Shown: positions 50,833-60,738, numbered from the stretch's first letter. The stretch is 64,000 nucleotides of DNA from Lachancea thermotolerans CBS 6340 (GCF_000142805.1 NC_013082.1:558001-622000); one strand, 5' to 3'. Notes: generated from the letters alone by a model not told the origin. Made by a program: numbers and translations.

Positions 50833-52383
50833 TCACAATTCTTTGAAACAGTCTCTCTTGAAAAACGCCAGCTTTAGCCAGTCGGCGATGACCTTGAATC
50901 TGGATCTAGCAGACAATATCATCATAGCATAGGTAACTCTCCAGACGTAGAAGGTCAAAACACCACCACCGGTGTAGAAAGAGCGCTTTCCGTAGGTAAT
51001 GTTGGCAATGGCCTTCTCAGCGCCCAGGTAGGCTAGGGCACCGTAGTGGGTGTAGTTGAATGGCTTGATGCCCTTTTGCTCGAAGAACAGGTCGACCTTC
51101 TCCTTTCTTTGGGCCAATTCGGCGTGAAAGTTAGGGGATTTGGCCATCTTGCTCAACACCTTGGCAAGGTATTCGGCTTGCTGGTGGGCCACTTGAGCGG
51201 TAGGGGGCAACCCCGAGAAGGCATTGTCGCCTACAGCGAAAATGTTGTTGGAGCCCTTGACCAAGAGGTTCTGGTTGACTGCCAGGCCCCTCTTGGAGTC
51301 GTTCTGTGCTGGGATCTTCTTGAAGAGATCGGTGACGATGCTCAGAGCCTTGTTACCGGTGGCCCAGATCAGAGTACCGTAGGGGATGGTCTGCTCGGTG
51401 GTGGCGCCGTCCTCGGCCTTCGTTTTCGCAACCAGGTGGTCCTCCTCGACTCTCGCAACCGCGGTTCTCAGGTGGACCTTGATCCTGGTCTTTTGCAGGA
51501 CGTCTTGGGCGTAGGATGTGAGTTTGCGCTCGAACATGTTCAGCACGACGGGCAGGGCCTCGACCAGATGGATCTGGACCTCCTCGGCGACCGAGGGCAT
51601 GAATCTCTTGAGGTCCTGGTCGATGTAGTCCTGGAGCTCACCGGCGGTCTCTACACCGGTGGGGCCACCGCCGACGACCACGATGGTCAGCAGGCGTCTA
51701 CGCTCTGGGTCGCCCTTAGGCAGCAGGTTGGCCTTCTCGATGTTGGACAGGAACCGCTTGCGGATCTCTAGCGAGTGTGGGATCTCCTTCAGGAAGTTGC
51801 CGTGCTTCTCGACGCCGGGAATGCCGAAAGTGTTGGGCTCGGCGCCCACGGCCGAGACCAGGTAGTCGTACTTGATTTCGGCCTCGTCGTGCTGATTGAG
51901 GCCCAGGTGGTTGTCGGGCTGCGCGAGCTGGGCCACCGTGGACACGGCCTTGATGGAGACCGTGTTTCTCTCCGGGTTGATGGCCGTGGCCAGCGCCTCG
52001 TAGTAGGACACGTTGCCCTTCTTCTTGAGCGCGAAGTTCACCACGGGCTCGATAATCGACTTCTCGTCTACGGTCCCAACGGGCGTCGAGGGCAGCAGCG
52101 GCGTGAACAGAAAGTAGTTTCTGGGCGACACGATGGTCACGTTGTAGCTGCGCGAGTCGATGTGCTGCAGCAGCGAGATCGCGCCCCACCCGGATCCGAG
52201 GATCACCACGTTGGGCTTGTTGCCCAGCGTGTTCTCGATAATTTTGTTGGTTTTGAACGACGACACACCGCCGCCGGACGCGCCGTCGACACGCGCGGAG
52301 TCGGACGCGAATCTGGCCAGCCGGCGAGCGGCGTTGAGCGCCGACGCCCGGCCCGCGTTTCGAGAGGCAAACTGAGAGAGCAT
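50833..52383 (-). CDS. NDI1: Internal rotenone-insensitive NADH:ubiquinone oxidoreductase
   Basis: 516 residues; S. cerevisiae Ndi1 is 513. Oxidises matrix NADH and reduces ubiquinone without proton pumping, replacing complex I. The first ~30 residues are an Arg/Ala-rich presequence ([20 protein letters not shown]). The FAD fold starts [15 protein letters not shown], the NADH fold [16 protein letters not shown], and the second FAD motif is [21 protein letters not shown]. The C-terminal membrane-anchoring helix region ends [14 protein letters not shown]. The 5' half is very GC-rich, giving long shadow frames on the other strand. Its upstream region has CCAAT boxes. Confidence 0.97.
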   Translation of the reverse strand: MLSQFASRNAGRASALNAARRLARFASDSARVDGASGGGVSSFKTNKIIENTLGNKPNVVILGSGWGAISLLQHIDSRSYNVTIVSPRNYFLFTPLLPSTPVGTVDEKSIIEPVVNFALKKKGNVSYYEALATAINPERNTVSIKAVSTVAQLAQPDNHLGLNQHDEAEIKYDYLVSAVGAEPNTFGIPGVEKHGNFLKEIPHSLEIRKRFLSNIEKANLLPKGDPERRRLLTIVVVGGGPTGVETAGELQDYIDQDLKRFMPSVAEEVQIHLVEALPVVLNMFERKLTSYAQDVLQKTRIKVHLRTAVARVEEDHLVAKTKAEDGATTEQTIPYGTLIWATGNKALSIVTDLFKKIPAQNDSKRGLAVNQNLLVKGSNNIFAVGDNAFSGLPPTAQVAHQQAEYLAKVLSKMAKSPNFHAELAQRKEKVDLFFEQKGIKPFNYTHYGALAYLGAEKAIANITYGKRSFYTGGGVLTFYVWRVTYAMMILSARSRFKVIADWLKLAFFKRDCFKEL

Positions 52384-54748
52384 TGCAGAGGGAATCTTGA
52401 TACTGAAGAAAGATCAGCGATCAGCGACGGAAACTGCGAAAAAGAGCGGCTCGCGTAAGTACGGGGTGGACCTTGTCCTTTTTTTTATAATTTTTTTAAA
52501 CCGAGATTTCCAGCCTGGAGAATTACAAAACCCAAGCTCACTGTGAACACCAAGATAAGAGGACCTGACTTCGGCCCATTCCGCGCAGCATTTCGCCACT
52601 GTTTTGTCTTTAATTTATAGCATGGGGAGCCTGCAGCTTTCTGCCGCTTTTTTGCGTGCTATTGCGTAGCCTGGGCGGCCTTTCCGCGTCTCGAGACGCC
52701 GAGGGGGCCGCCTGGGGCTGTCCTGGGGGGCGAGGGAGGCCAGGAAGGCCGAACCTGGCTCCGATTGGGCCATCGGCTAGTTGCCGCCCGAGCGCATTTG
52801 GTGAGTCCGTGGGGCGTGATCCCGGGGAAGTGTGCGGGGGGAGATCGGAAATTGAAGCAAAATGCGGCGCTGTGATTGGCCACAGGGGCGGGGCGTTGGG
52901 CGAGGGGCGGGAGGTCACGCGTCGCGTGTGTGGTGATCGACTTGGGTTCACGTGCGTGAGCGTGTCACTTGTGACGTGTGTGGCGTGTGAGGGGTTCTTT
53001 ACGCCGTTAGGAGTGAGCGCGGTTTGAGATCACAGGGGACGGGATAGCCGCCTTTGAGTTGTGTCACAAAGACGTCTGCCTATGCGCTTGCATCGGTTGG
53101 AGGAACGCGTGTTGAGGTACTAGTGACTTGGACCTATAGGATTTTAGGGTTCCAAACATTCGGGCTATGCTTCACACCTGATTAAGCGGCCCGTTCACGT
53201 CAGTATCAAAATGCCAGACGTCGGAACGTAAGGGCTTTTCTGCATTCCGCGCCAATTGTGTTGTTTAGCTGGCCCGCCGGGCGAGTCCTCCTCGGATGAA
53301 CTGGAAAATCAGGAGCCCGCACGCTGTGATGTTCATCATGGCGTCAGTATCCCGACTATACTTGCCGTATTTGACACACCCCCCCGTGATGGTCAGGAAA
53401 AAAAGGCAGAGAAACGATCCAATTCCGTAAATTTCATTGTAGCCTCTCACATACTCTTCTAGCTCTCTCGTAAAATGTTATGGGAACTGTGGTATGTGCT
53501 GTCGCTTGCTAAGCCTGTTCCTTTGGGTGAGAGAAACTCCTGTTGATGATCGTGTAGCAGCAGCACGAGAGACCACAAGAAGAGATTAAGTGAAAAGAAA
53601 GCTAAAATAGAATCGAAAAAGTGAATGTCATTTTTAAGTTTGGACTATTTTGACAGTCTAACATGCTCTGAAAAGCTCCATGACATTGCGTCAAAGCTGT
53701 TAACTTATACGCATTTTGTTTGGCAAAACTTTTAACATTTGCAAAACTTTTGCGATTTACAACATTACTGACGTTTAGAAACGCTTCATAAAGATAGCCA
53801 TTTTGAAATATTTCAAATCTATTGAAGTAACAGTTCGAGAAAGTCTTTTTTATGGTTTTTGAATATTCATAGCCGGGAATAACAATAAACGGTCTATCGT
53901 TCAAACAGGATTTGAGTACCCCGATGCGAAGTCGGAATTCTCACATATGCGAATGCTCCAGCAAACATCGGCGTAAAAGCATTGAGGGTTTTTTTGTTTT
54001 TAATTTAAGTCCAATGTGTAGTTTCTTAATCTTCCACAACTTTTTGAATTCTCGCACTAGTAAAAATTGTAATCAAAAGTAATAGCTGTTTTAATTCTGT
54101 AGTGACCAGAACGATAGCACATCTTAAGCTTTTAGTGTGGAGTCTTTGAACTCGCGAGAGCCAGGTTATGAAGCTGTTCAGAAACTGCTCTTCCTTTATT
54201 ATATTTGAAGAAGTAAATGAATCAAGATAATTTCGCAGACGCGCTGAAACATTAATAGTCACGTGATTTCAAATCGCCTATGCGACACTAGTGCAGGTGC
54301 ACCACTCCCCATTGAAAGACACCGTCCACGAGTTGACGCTAGTCGAGCGGACCGCTAATCACGGTAATTCTCGTCACCGTTGCTCAATCTATATTACACC
54401 GTACATAATGATATGATTTCGGAGGGCACAGCACCAGCGCTTGAGCGCTTCGACACCAGGGCTTTGCACGCCCACTTCGAGCTTCTCCGCGCGCAGTCTA
54501 ATTCGCCCTCCGGGCGCCTCCAGTCCGCTCAAGGTCGCAATCGGCGGGCGCGGCAACGCTTCACCGCCTTCACAAATGCCGCTTTTCTAGCAGCTTCTAC
54601 CGGGTTCCAGGGTAACCCCTCTTTTGACTCTATAAAAATTTTTCCATATAGATATACCTGGAGCCGGTATGCTCTCCCTCATAAGCATCAGGAACAGAAC
54701 CCTCCAAAGACTACTTAGTTTCCACCACCACCAAGGGACTTTTCAGCC
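52384..54748. other. Long divergent intergenic region between NDI1 and SSC1
   Basis: 2.37 kb with a GC-rich part (about 52620-53060) and an AT-rich part (about 53400-54260). Motifs near NDI1: ATTGG (CCAAT on the NDI1 strand) at 52764-52768 and 52875-52879, fitting Hap2/3/4/5 control; AGGGG at 52884-52888 and 52903-52907; CACGTG at 52949-52954. TCACGTGA is at 54259-54266. Two minus-strand frames at 53602-53904 and 54026-54262 lack ATG starts and known motifs. The SSC1 promoter signals are listed separately. Confidence 0.55.
54585..54607 (+). promoter_or_regulatory. Step-type heat-shock element upstream of SSC1
   Basis: TTC at 54585, 54595 and 54605, each separated by exactly 7 bp, the nTTCn-(5 bp)-nTTCn step pattern for Hsf1. 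TTC also occurs at 54560 and 54569. It is 24 bp upstream of a TATAAAAA box (54631-54638). S. cerevisiae SSC1 is heat-inducible. Confidence 0.7.
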
Positions 54749-54755
54749 ATGCTAA
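54669..54755 (+). other. uORF overlapping the SSC1 start
   Basis: ATG 54669 opens a 28-codon frame ([18 protein letters not shown]...) ending TAA at 54755, in another frame across the SSC1 ATG at 54749. It begins only 31 bp after the TATA box, so many transcripts may start past it. Confidence 0.4.
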
Positions 54756-55228
54756 GTGCCAAGTCTGTTTTGCGTAACTCCGCTAACCCGCTGCGCAGCT
54801 TCGTGCGCATGAACTCTAACAAGGTTCAGGGCCAGGTGATCGGTATCGACCTGGGTACCACCAACTCTGCCGTCGCCCTCATGGAAGGCAAGGTGCCCAA
54901 GATCATCGAGAACGCCGAAGGTGCCAGAACCACTCCATCCGTGGTCGCTTTCACCAAGGACGGCGAGCGTCTGGTCGGTATCCCCGCCAAGCGTCAGGCC
55001 GTGGTCAACCCCGAAAACACTCTGTTCGCCACCAAGCGTCTGATCGGCCGTCGTTTCGAGGACATCGAGGTCCAAAGAGACATCAAGCAGGTGCCATACA
55101 AGATCGTCAAGCACAGCAACGGTGACGCCTGGCTCGAGGCCAGGGGCCAGACCTACTCGCCTGCGCAGATCGGTGGTTTCGTCCTCAACAAGATGAAGGA
55201 GACCGCCGAGGCCTACCTGGGCAAGAAC

Positions 55229-55272
<44 letters not shown>

Positions 55273-55599
55273 CCAGAGACAGGCCACCAAGGACGCCGGC
55301 CAGATCGTCGGTCTGAACGTGCTGCGTGTTGTCAACGAGCCAACTGCCGCGGCCCTGGCCTACGGTCTGGAGAAATCCGACTCCAAGGTCGTCGCCGTCT
55401 TCGACCTGGGTGGTGGTACTTTTGATATCTCCATCCTGGACATCGACAACGGTGTTTTCGAGGTCAAGTCCACCAACGGTGACACCCACCTGGGTGGTGA
55501 GGACTTCGACATCTTCCTGCTAAGAGAGATCGTCGCCAACTTCAAGAAGGAGTCCGGCATCAACCTGGAGAACGACCGCATGGCCATCCAGAGAATCAG

Positions 55600-55635
<36 letters not shown>

Positions 55636-56692
55636 CACCGTTTCCACCGAGGTCAACCTGCCTTTCATCACCGCCGACGCCTCCGGTCCTAAGCACATCA
55701 ACATGAAGTTCACCAGAGCTCAGTTCGAGTCTCTGACCGAGCCTTTGGTCAAGAGAACCGTCGACCCAGTCAAGAAGGCCCTCAAGGACGCCTCGCTCGC
55801 CACCTCCGACGTCTCCGACGTCATCTTGGTCGGTGGTATGTCCAGAATGCCAAAGGTCGTCGAGACCGTCAAGTCCCTGTTCGGCAAGGAGCCTTCCAAG
55901 GCTGTCAACCCCGACGAGGCCGTCGCCATCGGTGCCGCCATCCAAGGTGCCGTTTTGGCCGGTGAGGTCACCGATGTCTTGTTGCTTGACGTCACCCCAT
56001 TGTCCTTGGGTATTGAGACCTTGGGCGGTGTCTTCACCAGATTGATTCCAAGAAACACCACCATCCCATCCAAGAAATCTCAAATTTTCTCTACCGCTGC
56101 TGCTGGCCAAACCTCGGTGGAAATCAGAGTGTTCCAGGGTGAGAGAGAGCTTGTCAGAGACAACAAGCTAATCGGCAACTTCACCTTGTCCGGTATTCCT
56201 CCAGCTCCAAAGGGTGTTCCTCAAATCGAGGTCTCCTTCGACATTGACGCTGATGGTATCATCAACGTCTCCGCCAGAGACAAGGCCTCCAACAAGGACG
56301 CCTCCATCACCGTCGCCGGCTCCTCCGGTTTGTCTGACTCTGAGATCGAGCAGATGGTCAGCGACGCTGAGAAGTACAGAGAGCAGGACGAGGCCAGAAA
56401 GAGCGCTATTGAGAGTGCCAACAAGGCCGACCAGCTGGCTAACGACACCGAGTCCTCTTTGAAGGAGTTCGAGGCCAAGGTTGACAAGGCCGAGGCCCAA
56501 AAGGTCAAGGACCAAATCACTTCCTTGAGAGAGATCGTTGCCAGAGTCCAATCTGGTGAAGAGGTCAACGCTGATGACTTGAAGACCAAGACCGAAGAGC
56601 TGCAGACTTCCTCCATGAAGTTGTTCGAGCAGATGTACAAGAACGACTCCTCGAACAACGCTAGCAGCGAGGGTGGCGAGCCTAAGCAGTAA
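54749..56692 (+). CDS. SSC1: Mitochondrial matrix Hsp70
   Basis: 647 residues; S. cerevisiae Ssc1 is 654. The presequence is about 1-23 ([20 protein letters not shown]). The nucleotide-binding domain begins [18 protein letters not shown] and has [32 protein letters not shown] and [12 protein letters not shown]. The linker [19 protein letters not shown] leads into the substrate domain, and a helical lid plus a short acidic Ser/Asn-rich tail end the protein. Motor of TIM23 protein import and a general matrix chaperone. The paralogue Ecm10 has a similar sequence, but the neighbour VPS55 supports Ssc1 (YJR045C/YJR044C). Extreme codon bias explains the long open frames on the opposite strand. Confidence 0.98.
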
Positions 56693-57060
56693 GCTTGGTG
56701 AAGCTGACGTACCATCCCACTAAATTTTTCATGGCCCTTCCCCGATGGTTTTAATCTAAGACCCTCGACAGTGCTGAGACATCTTGTTTTTAATTTGCGC
56801 CTCCGACGCCTATAGGAGAAGTCTACTTGTATAAGCTTGTATATAGATATCACAATATCATGCGAGTGATTTCCATATCAAAGTGCCTCGTGCCGGCCTA
56901 AAAACCCGTTGAAGGCAGCGCAGCTTAGTCCTTTGTTTGTATCATGTTTTACGAGCACACCCTAAGAAAGGGTTACTTTGATTAATTGAAGGCTTACTGT
57001 TTCTTGTGAGTTGACAACGCTGGTCCCCCCTCCGAAAAACACAGCTCGGAAGTCTTGAGA
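56693..57060. promoter_or_regulatory. SSC1 3' region and VPS55 promoter
   Basis: 368 bp. TATATAGATAT near 56839-56849 is AT-rich and may act in SSC1 3'-end formation. Nothing else supported. Confidence 0.4.
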
Positions 57061-57538
57061 ATGGGCTTGAAGGTTTCTCCACTAACCAGGATCATATCCC
57101 TCTCGGGATTCCTCGCTCTAGGGTTTCTCCTTGTCATCCTGAGCTGTGCATTATTCCACAACTATTACCCACTATTTGATAGTATGTCCGATCCCGAAGC
57201 TTTAACGCATAATCGGAAACTAACAGTTAACCGCAGTACTCATCTTCCTGATCGCGCCCATCCCCAACGCGCTATTCAGCAAGCGCAACTTTGATTCTAG
57301 TGAGTTCATGAACGAATCGAGCAAAAACGTCGAGGATGTCGGCCATTTTTTCACAGGGCTTTTGGTCACCAGCGGCCTTGCTCTTCCTACCGTGTTTTAC
57401 CACTGCCAAATAATCAATCACTACAGCTGCATAATGAGCACAATCGGCGGCATCATTATATACTTGAGCATTGTTGTCTTCTCATGGTTTTTCAACAGTG
57501 GATGGGATGAAGAAGACGACGCTTTATTTGGCTATTAA
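57061..57538 (+). CDS. VPS55: Vps55, late endosome to vacuole sorting membrane protein (one intron)
   Basis: Two exons: 57061-57181 and 57237-57538. The 55-nt intron 57182-57236 starts GTATGT, has branch AACTAAC at 57218-57224 and ends CAG. Splicing joins ...NYYPLFD to ILIFLIAPIPNALFSK, exactly restoring the family sequence, and gives 140 residues, the S. cerevisiae length. Without splicing the frame is broken. Four membrane spans: IISLSGFLALGFLLVILSCA, ILIFLIAPIP, GLLVTSGLALPTVFY and IGGIIIYLSIVVFSWFF. Orthologue of the leptin-receptor overlapping protein family (OB-RGRP); works with Vps68. As far as I recall S. cerevisiae VPS55 has no intron. Confidence 0.96.
57182..57236 (+). other. VPS55: VPS55 spliceosomal intron, 55 nt
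   Basis: GTATGT...AACTAAC...CAG, branch-to-3'-site distance about 12 nt. It is very short for a yeast intron and contains a TGA and other stops in frame, so retention would truncate the protein. Confidence 0.93.
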
Positions 57539-58168
57539 ATAGGATCATTTAGCGCTTAGAAATACAGAACAAGAAGAATCGACGCGCTGAGCAAGATGAG
57601 TTGACTTCTGAACTTGAAACCTAAGGGCACGCAAAAAATAAAATCACAAAAAGGTCGTACCCGGATTCGAACCGGGGTTGTTCGGATCAAAACCGAAAGT
57701 GATAACCACTACACTATACAACCGTACAGTTGAAAGAACGCTGTATTACGGCGTACATGGAAAGTAACTACAAGACAGTAGGCCTTAGCTTCTTAAACTT
57801 TAGCAGAGCAGTTCTCATCACTCAGAGTCACCTATAGGGCACTGAGGACTACTCCATTTGAGCATAGTATGAAATAGGTTGCCAAGTGGTGCCAACTAGT
57901 GCCAACTTGCGTCAAATGGGACTGGTCATAGCCATAGCATAGCATGCTATTGAACATAAGTATATATCATGCAATACGTCCATGTAAAGGACTACATTGG
58001 CCTCACATTTTGAAACGCTTCGATAACTCATCGCAGGGAGTGCAGATAAGGCCTCTTACTGGGGAGCACTCCGCGAGTCTAAAGAACCTTGTAGAAAACG
58101 CTTCTGGAGGTCGTTTGAATCTTCGGCTGCCCAGTATATAGGAAGCAAGAGCCTTGTCGGCCCAACTC
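57539..58168. other. Intergenic region with tRNA-Gln, upstream of PIB1
   Basis: 630 bp with the tRNA gene at 57652-57723. Downstream of it is a small repetitive patch (GTGCCAA repeated near 57887-57905). No LTR-like TG...CA boundaries were found beside the tRNA. No other gene. Confidence 0.5.
57652..57723 (-). tRNA. tRNA-Gln (UUG)
   Basis: 72 nt, no intron. The acceptor GGTTGTA pairs with TACGACC (one G-T), with discriminator T. The anticodon stem TTCGG/CCGAA encloses TTTTGAT, anticodon TTG. Body nearly identical to the tRNA at 48265-48336, but the acceptor and anticodon stem differ at several positions, mostly compensated. Confidence 0.97.
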
Positions 58169-59032
58169 ATGGCCCTTATAATGCCTGCTCCTGAACTAGT
58201 CAACTCATTCGCACAATGGCAAGCAGACAATCTTATTCACAACTGCTTGAACTGTCAAACAAAGTTTTCGTTTCTGGTCCGGAAGCATCATTGCAGATGC
58301 TGCGGGGGCATTTTCTGCGCCAACTGCAGCGACAACTTCTTATGGTATGACAAACGAAAGGTCAAGGTTGTTCGGCGGAAAGATGATACCGATGGGTTTG
58401 AAGTCCCGCCTTACAGGACATGCAACTCCTGTTGCGAGAACTTGACCCAGATGCATCTCATACAGCCAAGGTGGGGAGACAAACTGATGCGCCTCCAAGG
58501 CTCAAGCATGAGAACACCTCAACCTCAACCAGCGCCTGTGTTACCCACTTCGTCTTCAGCTTCTTCGGTTCAAGCTACCGAACTTGCAAAGGCTTCCGGC
58601 GCGGCTGAGAATACTCGCGATCTGGACCAGGAATCTAGCAGATGTCCCATTTGCAATCTCGATCTGTTTAAGCTCTCCGAGATAGATTCAGCAATGCATA
58701 TACAAAATTGCATTGAGAGAGCAGAATCAACGCAGCAACATCATGATCAATCAAGCCCTGGAGAAAGCCCAGCCCAGCGAAATCGAATGCTGGTGTATGT
58801 GATCCCCCCGGACCAGGACACACCTGACCCAACCTCTCAAGGAGATCCAGAATGTCCGATTTGCTTCGAAGAGATGAAACCTGGCGACAAGGTTGGAAGA
58901 CTTGAGTGCCTATGTGTGTTTCATTATGATTGCATTAAGAGTTGGTTTCGAAAGAAGTCTCAAAAGCTCAAATCTACTACAGGAAAGTCCGTTAGTAAGA
59001 ATTTCTGTCCCCTGCATGACGCAGTGTTTTAG
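58169..59032 (+). CDS. PIB1: FYVE and RING ubiquitin ligase of the endosome/vacuole, Pib1
   Basis: 287 residues from ATG 58169 (ATG 58181 is also possible; the TTG before is not a start). S. cerevisiae Pib1 is 286. The FYVE zinc finger spans ~26-91 with Cys26/29/42/45/50/53/85/88 and the RKHHCRCCGG motif that binds phosphatidylinositol 3-phosphate. A second Cys/His cluster, Cys159/162-His177-Cys181, resembles a UBZ-type ubiquitin-binding finger. The C-terminal RING-like part has CPIC (229/232), LECLCVFHYDC (247-255) and CPLH (280-283). It ubiquitinates membrane cargo during endosomal sorting. Convergent with SSF1, as in YDR312W/YDR313C. Confidence 0.93.
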   Translation: MALIMPAPELVNSFAQWQADNLIHNCLNCQTKFSFLVRKHHCRCCGGIFCANCSDNFLWYDKRKVKVVRRKDDTDGFEVPPYRTCNSCCENLTQMHLIQPRWGDKLMRLQGSSMRTPQPQPAPVLPTSSSASSVQATELAKASGAAENTRDLDQESSRCPICNLDLFKLSEIDSAMHIQNCIERAESTQQHHDQSSPGESPAQRNRMLVYVIPPDQDTPDPTSQGDPECPICFEEMKPGDKVGRLECLCVFHYDCIKSWFRKKSQKLKSTTGKSVSKNFCPLHDAVF

Positions 59033-59225
59033 TTATATCACATATACAGGTGTTTATTTGGTAATTGGGAAATTTTGGTCTTGCAAGCTTGCGGCAGCTG
59101 ATTAACCCAAACATTAAACTAATCTGGGCTGTATCACACAAGCGTTTTTGCTAGCCGCTCCACAAATATGTAAGTTAATATACAATTGATGCCCTATGTT
59201 AACTGATGCCAGGATTCTGAAAGCT

Positions 59226-60536
59226 TTATTCGATGTCGCTGTACAAATCGCTATCCAGATCTTCTGGAACGTCGCTGTATGCGCCCTCATCGCTGCTGGA
59301 GGAGTCTGAAGAATCTGCGTCTGCGTCTGAGCCTTGGCCTTCGGCCGGCTCGCCAGCTTGTTCTCTTTGTTTTCTCCTCTCAAGCTTGCGCTGCTTCTTA
59401 GCGTCTTTAGCTTCTTTCTTCCTGGCAAGGTTGGCTTCTTGTTCCTTTCTTCTTTCCTCCTTTAGCTTCATGCGCTGAGCATGCTTCTTTTCCAAAGCCC
59501 GTATCTCCGCACTAGTCTTCTTAACATAGCTGTGGTGCAATACTTTTCCGGAACAAATGCCTTCTTCGATTTTAACGAGTTTCAACGTTAGTCTAGGGCC
59601 AACTTCCGTCAACTTAATGGCCTTTTTACGGGGCGCTGATGCCTCAGCAGCATCTTGGTGGGAGCCCTGCGCATTGTTTGAAGCTTCCGACTTGGCGTTT
59701 TTCAAACTCTTGCCGTTTTTCTCCATTACCTTCACGATCGAGTCATCCTCCACTTCACTCTCTGAGGTGTAGGCCCCGACATCGTGATCTAAGATCAAAG
59801 AAGCGATGTCGTCTTTCTTGTGAAGGTTAGGAACCGCCTTGTTAAGCTTGCTCTTCGATTTATAGAGGCGCTTCAAGTTCCTGGAAATATCAACTTCACG
59901 AATGTCGATCGCATAATGTCTCATACTAATCTCGCCGGTCTCTGGATCTTTGTTTATCATGAAAACACGTTTTATAGAGTTCAGTTGCGTTTTGCCAGGG
60001 TTCAGAGGAGGGAAAATATTCTGGAACATCGAGATCACAACCTTCTCAACGTTGGCTTTTTCCACTGACTCACTATCGCCCTCGACAGGCTTAATACCAA
60101 ATCCATTAAGTACCAACAGTGGTGGACTTAGACTGTCCTCTTTGCCCAAGGCCTTAGGGCGCTTCATGAAGCGCTTGATGTCTTTTCCTAGCGAATAATC
60201 CATGACCTGATACGTGACAGTGGGGCCATGTGGCGTCCTGGCCACCTTTAGCGACACATTGCCTGTCTTCTCTGACTGCGTGAAAATGAAAAGGTGCGAC
60301 ACGCCCAGCGGCCCACACATGACCACGAAGTCCTTAAGTTTGTTGGACTTTCGCTCCTTTAGCTTGATCGCGGTGTGTGGTTGCATGATCTGCCTGAAGT
60401 CTTTCACCAACTGGTTGAGCGAGTGGTTTGCCATCGAGGTCTGTCCCACGCGGATCACCATTGACTTTGGGACCTTCTTTTGCTCCTCAGCATCGGGTTT
60501 AACATGGGTTCTAGTCTTTTGTCTCCTTTTAGCCAT
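59226..60536 (-). CDS. SSF1: 60S ribosome assembly factor with Brix domain (SSF1/SSF2 type)
   Basis: 436 residues; S. cerevisiae Ssf1 and Ssf2 are about 453. The start is basic (MAKRRQKTRTHVKP). The Brix domain (~25-320) has KVPKSMVIRVGQTSMANHSL, DFVVMCGPLGVSHLFIF, RTPHGPTVTYQVMDYSL and HHSYVKKTSAEI. The C-terminal third is highly charged and basic, then acidic and Ser-rich (DSDLYSDIE). It acts with Rrp14/Rrp15 on the 27S pre-rRNA particle in the nucleolus. Single gene for the two ohnologs; the symbol SSF2 would be equally correct. Shares a divergent promoter with RRP3. Confidence 0.95.
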   Translation of the reverse strand: MAKRRQKTRTHVKPDAEEQKKVPKSMVIRVGQTSMANHSLNQLVKDFRQIMQPHTAIKLKERKSNKLKDFVVMCGPLGVSHLFIFTQSEKTGNVSLKVARTPHGPTVTYQVMDYSLGKDIKRFMKRPKALGKEDSLSPPLLVLNGFGIKPVEGDSESVEKANVEKVVISMFQNIFPPLNPGKTQLNSIKRVFMINKDPETGEISMRHYAIDIREVDISRNLKRLYKSKSKLNKAVPNLHKKDDIASLILDHDVGAYTSESEVEDDSIVKVMEKNGKSLKNAKSEASNNAQGSHQDAAEASAPRKKAIKLTEVGPRLTLKLVKIEEGICSGKVLHHSYVKKTSAEIRALEKKHAQRMKLKEERRKEQEANLARKKEAKDAKKQRKLERRKQREQAGEPAEGQGSDADADSSDSSSSDEGAYSDVPEDLDSDLYSDIE

Positions 60537-60738
60537 AGTTATCCACTCTCTATCGACAACTGTTCTTGAATCCTTTCACTGTTGGAGGCGATGAGCTTGG
60601 TCAAATTTTTTCACTTTTCTCAAAACGAAAAGCGAAATGGGAGAAAGACGTGAAAAATTTAGAAGAGTAAAGTCGATGCGATGCGATGAGCTCTCATTAA
60701 GCGCGATAGAACAAAGAAGAAGCCAACAAGAAGCTAAG
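60537..60738. promoter_or_regulatory. Bidirectional ribosome-biogenesis promoter with two PAC and two RRPE boxes
   Basis: 202 bp between the SSF1 ATG and the RRP3 ATG. PAC (GCGATGAGCT) at 60588-60597 and 60683-60692. RRPE TGAAAAATTT at 60651-60660 and a reversed near-match AAATTTTTTCA at 60603-60613 (one extra T). PAC and RRPE are the Dot6/Tod6 and Stb3 sites of ribosome-assembly genes in S. cerevisiae, and both flanking genes are of that class. Confidence 0.88.

Noticed and set aside
51046-52458. Plus-strand frames of 241 and 227 codons opposite NDI1
   Set aside because: Shadow of a GC-rich, codon-biased gene; no domains, and the NDI1 frame is certain.
53602-54262. Two minus-strand frames between NDI1 and SSC1 as a gene
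   Set aside because: Neither has an ATG start, they are in AT-rich DNA and resemble no family; kept only as part of the gap description.
54752-56551. Long antisense frames opposite SSC1 (up to 245 codons)
   Set aside because: They mirror the extreme codon bias of SSC1, have Gly/Asp/Leu/Val-rich content without motifs, and none matches a known family.
57724-58150. LTR or transposon footprint next to the tRNA gene
   Set aside because: tRNA flanks are common insertion places for yeast elements, but no terminal TG...CA repeat, target duplication or element coding sequence was found here or elsewhere in the window.
60637-60738. ATG 60637 as the RRP3 start
   Set aside because: The extra 34 codons contain RRPE and PAC promoter boxes and have no family similarity.
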